Positions 62,250-64,000 of a DNA stretch of 64,000 nucleotides are shown one piece after another. The stretch lies in assembly GCF_038443675.1 (NCBI RefSeq), contig NZ_CP151762.1:3038001-3102000 (forward strand). Direction: 5' to 3'. This stretch comes from Yoonia sp. G8-12. GTDB taxonomy: Bacteria > Pseudomonadota > Alphaproteobacteria > Rhodobacterales > Rhodobacteraceae. Position numbers and translations under genes: made by a program. The notes beneath the pieces were generated by a model that was not told the DNA's origin, did not search any database, and saw only the letters and a program-made list of their open reading frames with translations. How positions within the stretch are numbered: position 1 is the stretch's first letter; each line of letters opens with the position of its first letter.

Positions 62250-62471
62250 CAGGGTGCCGACGTGCGTCGCGCGCATTTGGCGTTATGCAGGCGTCCGCAG
62301 CCCGTGAATTCACCCGCTGGTCCTTTCGTGAACCCGCGGGTCTACTGTTGGCGGCACTCTCACCGTTTGGCATGAGACGGCTACGCACATGAAGCTTGAC
62401 GTCAGATCGGCTGATTCCTAGTGTTTCTGATCGCAACCAAGCTCTTTGTCGCCGATCCGGCGCGGAAAATC

Positions 62472-63044
62472 ATGACACTTCAGGAACTGACAGCCTGTAT
62501 AAACACGAGCTGGTCACCTCAGATCGGGGACCCGAGTGTGATAGGCTGGTTTACAGTTGTTGCTTATGTCCTGGCCGGCGTTCTGGCTTTATTGGTTGCA
62601 AAGTCCCGAAAAGGCAGGCTGCGGGTGTTCTGGTCCGTGCTGTGTGTTCTTTTGTTTGCCCTGTCGATCAACAAGCAACTTGACCTGCAATCGGCGTTGA
62701 CCGCGGCGGGGCGGTGTCTGGCCCTTGCCCAAGGCTGGTACGAAGATCGGGCGTCTGTTCAGCGTGTCTTTATTGTCTTGGTTGCGGCAACCGGCGTGAT
62801 GGTTTCGGTGGGTTTGGCTGTCGTCATGCGGCGCACGCTCGCGCAGAATTGGCTGGCTTTGGTGGGCCTTGGATTTCTATGCACCTTCATCGTCATCCGC
62901 GCGGCAGGTTTTCACCATTTTGACCGGTTCATCGGGTATGAAATCGCCAATGTCAGGATGAACTGGATCATGGAGCTAGGCGGGATCGCCATGATTGCAG
63001 TAAATGCAGCTTTGTTATTGCGTCAAAGATCCGTGCCGCATTAA
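62472..63044 (+). CDS. Membrane protein of unknown function
   Basis: A 190-residue membrane protein with four or five predicted spans ('VIGWFTVVAYVLAGVLALLV', 'VFWSVLCVLLFALSI', 'VFIVLVAATGVMVSVGLAVV', 'LALVGLGFLCTFIVIRAAGF') and a periplasmic-type loop containing 'AGRCLALAQGWYEDRASVQR'. ATG 62472, with GGAAAA before it, is preferred to the in-frame GTG 62421. No family is recognised. It may accompany the convergent glycosyltransferase gene. Confidence 0.65.
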   Translation: MTLQELTACINTSWSPQIGDPSVIGWFTVVAYVLAGVLALLVAKSRKGRLRVFWSVLCVLLFALSINKQLDLQSALTAAGRCLALAQGWYEDRASVQRVFIVLVAATGVMVSVGLAVVMRRTLAQNWLALVGLGFLCTFIVIRAAGFHHFDRFIGYEIANVRMNWIMELGGIAMIAVNAALLLRQRSVPH

Positions 63045-63064
63045 CGGCGTTTTAAAGGCGCCTA

Positions 63065-63913
63065 TCAGTCTCGGCCCCTGCGCCAGACAAAAGTCTCGCT
63101 ATGGGCAGAGCGGTTGGCGCGGAAATTGCTCACGATAAAGATCGCGACATAAACCGCCGATGAAAGGGGTGTCCTGAAAAGCCCCCAAACGCTGCTCATG
63201 GTCTTGTTGTGCTGGCTCTCGTTCGCGAGAAGCTCCGGGTATTGTTCAGCAAGTTCTATATTGCCCTCGCTCCAACGGTGGCGCACATGCACCAAGTTGC
63301 CAAACCCCTCAGGCAAGGGCCACTGATAGGTTGCTTTCGTCTTGAACCGTTCATCGGGTGCAAATTGCAGCCGCACAAAGCGATCATCAGAGTAGATCTC
63401 CGGAAATGCTCCCCAACGCGCACGACCTTTGGCATTCACTGCATATAATCCGATGCCGGGCACGCCATCACGAAAAAATGGAAGATCTGTCCAGACTTTC
63501 GCAAATGCACGACTGATCATGCTCTTGGGGCGTGGAATGCAGACCGTACCGCTAGCATAGCGCGGCGTGTCTGCCGAAAGAATATCCACGAGCTCGACCA
63601 GCACATGCTTGCTCAGGATGACATCTGCATCCAGGAAGGCGCGCATTTCATAGGTCGCAACTTCTTCGGCTTGGTTCAGGGCGTTCATCTTATTGCCCTG
63701 CGCGATATCCAGCACAACAAGATCAAACCCCCGTTCCCGTAAGGTGGCGGCCTTTTCTCTGGCGCGCTTTACCGTGTGATCACGGCACCCGTTGGCCGCA
63801 ACGACGATTTGAAAGGCATGACCATCCGGCAGCCCGGATTGCGCAATGATTGCATCCAGACAAGACCCGATACGGGCTTCCTCGTTATAGCTGGGGATGA
63901 TGACTGTAAGCAT
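63065..63913 (-). CDS. Glycosyltransferase family 2 protein
   Basis: A 282-residue GT-A glycosyltransferase. 'LTVIIPSYNEEARIGSCLDA', 'VVAANGCRDHTVKRAREKA', 'RAFLDADVILSKHVLVELVD' (DAD metal site) and 'YSDDRFVRLQFAPDERF' are visible. One membrane-like segment lies near the C-terminus ('AVYVAIFIVSNF'). ATG 63913 fits the GT2 opening 'MLTVIIPSYNEE'; longer frames upstream add nothing. It would extend or modify surface glycan. Upstream sequence to the window edge (63914-64000) carries no recognised gene. Confidence 0.87.
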   Translation of the reverse strand: MLTVIIPSYNEEARIGSCLDAIIAQSGLPDGHAFQIVVAANGCRDHTVKRAREKAATLRERGFDLVVLDIAQGNKMNALNQAEEVATYEMRAFLDADVILSKHVLVELVDILSADTPRYASGTVCIPRPKSMISRAFAKVWTDLPFFRDGVPGIGLYAVNAKGRARWGAFPEIYSDDRFVRLQFAPDERFKTKATYQWPLPEGFGNLVHVRHRWSEGNIELAEQYPELLANESQHNKTMSSVWGLFRTPLSSAVYVAIFIVSNFRANRSAHSETFVWRRGRD

Positions 63914-64000
63914 CAGATTAAAGCCGGCCAATTTTTCATTCGGCCAAGAGGTACAGGTTCCAGTGCGCTCTACGCAACACAAACATGGGTGTGCAGCGCG

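Noticed and set aside
62286..62396. 36-codon frame between the peroxidase and membrane-protein genes
   Set aside because: No ribosome site and no sign of selection; too short to support.
1..64000. CRISPR arrays, tRNA or rRNA genes, insertion sequences, phage genes, toxin-antitoxin pairs
   Set aside because: Looked for on both strands; no regularly spaced repeats, cloverleaf, transposase, integrase or phage-type sequences were seen.

Overview
The window reads as chromosomal DNA of a marine alphaproteobacterium of the Roseobacter group (Rhodobacteraceae). The basis is the protein sequences, the moderately high GC, and an exosortase of the XrtD type beside a protein ending in a VPLPA-CTERM signal, a pair typical of Rhodobacterales. 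No tRNA, rRNA, CRISPR array, insertion sequence or prophage gene was recognised.

Layout. (1) 1-17 kb is mostly housekeeping: the 3' end of tamB, a five-gene peptide ABC importer (oppA-B-C-D-F order, minus strand), a hemerythrin protein, rpiB, dapB, rbfA, a Nudix hydrolase, an SGNH esterase, a CnoX-type thioredoxin, a Lon N-domain protein and a Trm112 protein. A short, lower-GC stretch around 9.7-11.1 kb holds an unrecognised secreted protein. (2) 17-43 kb and 57-60 kb form one large exopolysaccharide locus. It has an outer-membrane barrel, a Wza-like exporter, a PrsT-like TPR lipoprotein, the initiating sugar-phosphate transferase, an exosortase-type AAA ATPase, a Wzz-like co-polymerase, a CapB-like ATPase, a VPLPA-CTERM protein, XrtD, a Wzy-like polymerase and a Wzx-like flippase. 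It also has GalE, several glycosyltransferases, a complete dTDP-L-rhamnose operon (rfbC-B-D-A) and wecG-wecB for ManNAc. (3) Inserted between these parts, on the minus strand at 42.9-56.4 kb, is a compact five-gene secondary-metabolite operon: a type I PKS, a family 2 glycosyltransferase, an unusual NRPS, a Sfp-type phosphopantetheinyl transferase and an SGNH hydrolase. (4) 60.5-64 kb carries a membrane methyltransferase-like protein, a small unknown protein, a periplasmic glutathione peroxidase, a membrane protein and a further glycosyltransferase.

The most notable system is the secondary-metabolite operon. The NRPS reads formyltransferase, degenerate condensation-like stretch, adenylation domain, carrier domain, and a luciferase-like monooxygenase is inserted inside the adenylation domain between core motifs A4 and A5. 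The ten specificity residues read DILQMGMIWK, close to the glycine code DILQLGLIWK. The PKS reads KS-AT-KR-DH-ACP-TE, an uncommon order, and is broken by one missing G in a G5 run. A simple reading is that formylglycine, possibly oxidised at its alpha carbon, is loaded and extended once. The operon carries its own glycosyltransferase and sits inside a polysaccharide locus, so the product may be glycosylated or attached to glycan; this is inference.

A second gene, a family 4 glycosyltransferase at 35.9-37.1 kb, is also broken by one missing G, in a G6 run. Two losses of the same kind suggest homopolymer undercalling in the assembly, with poly-G phase variation as the alternative.
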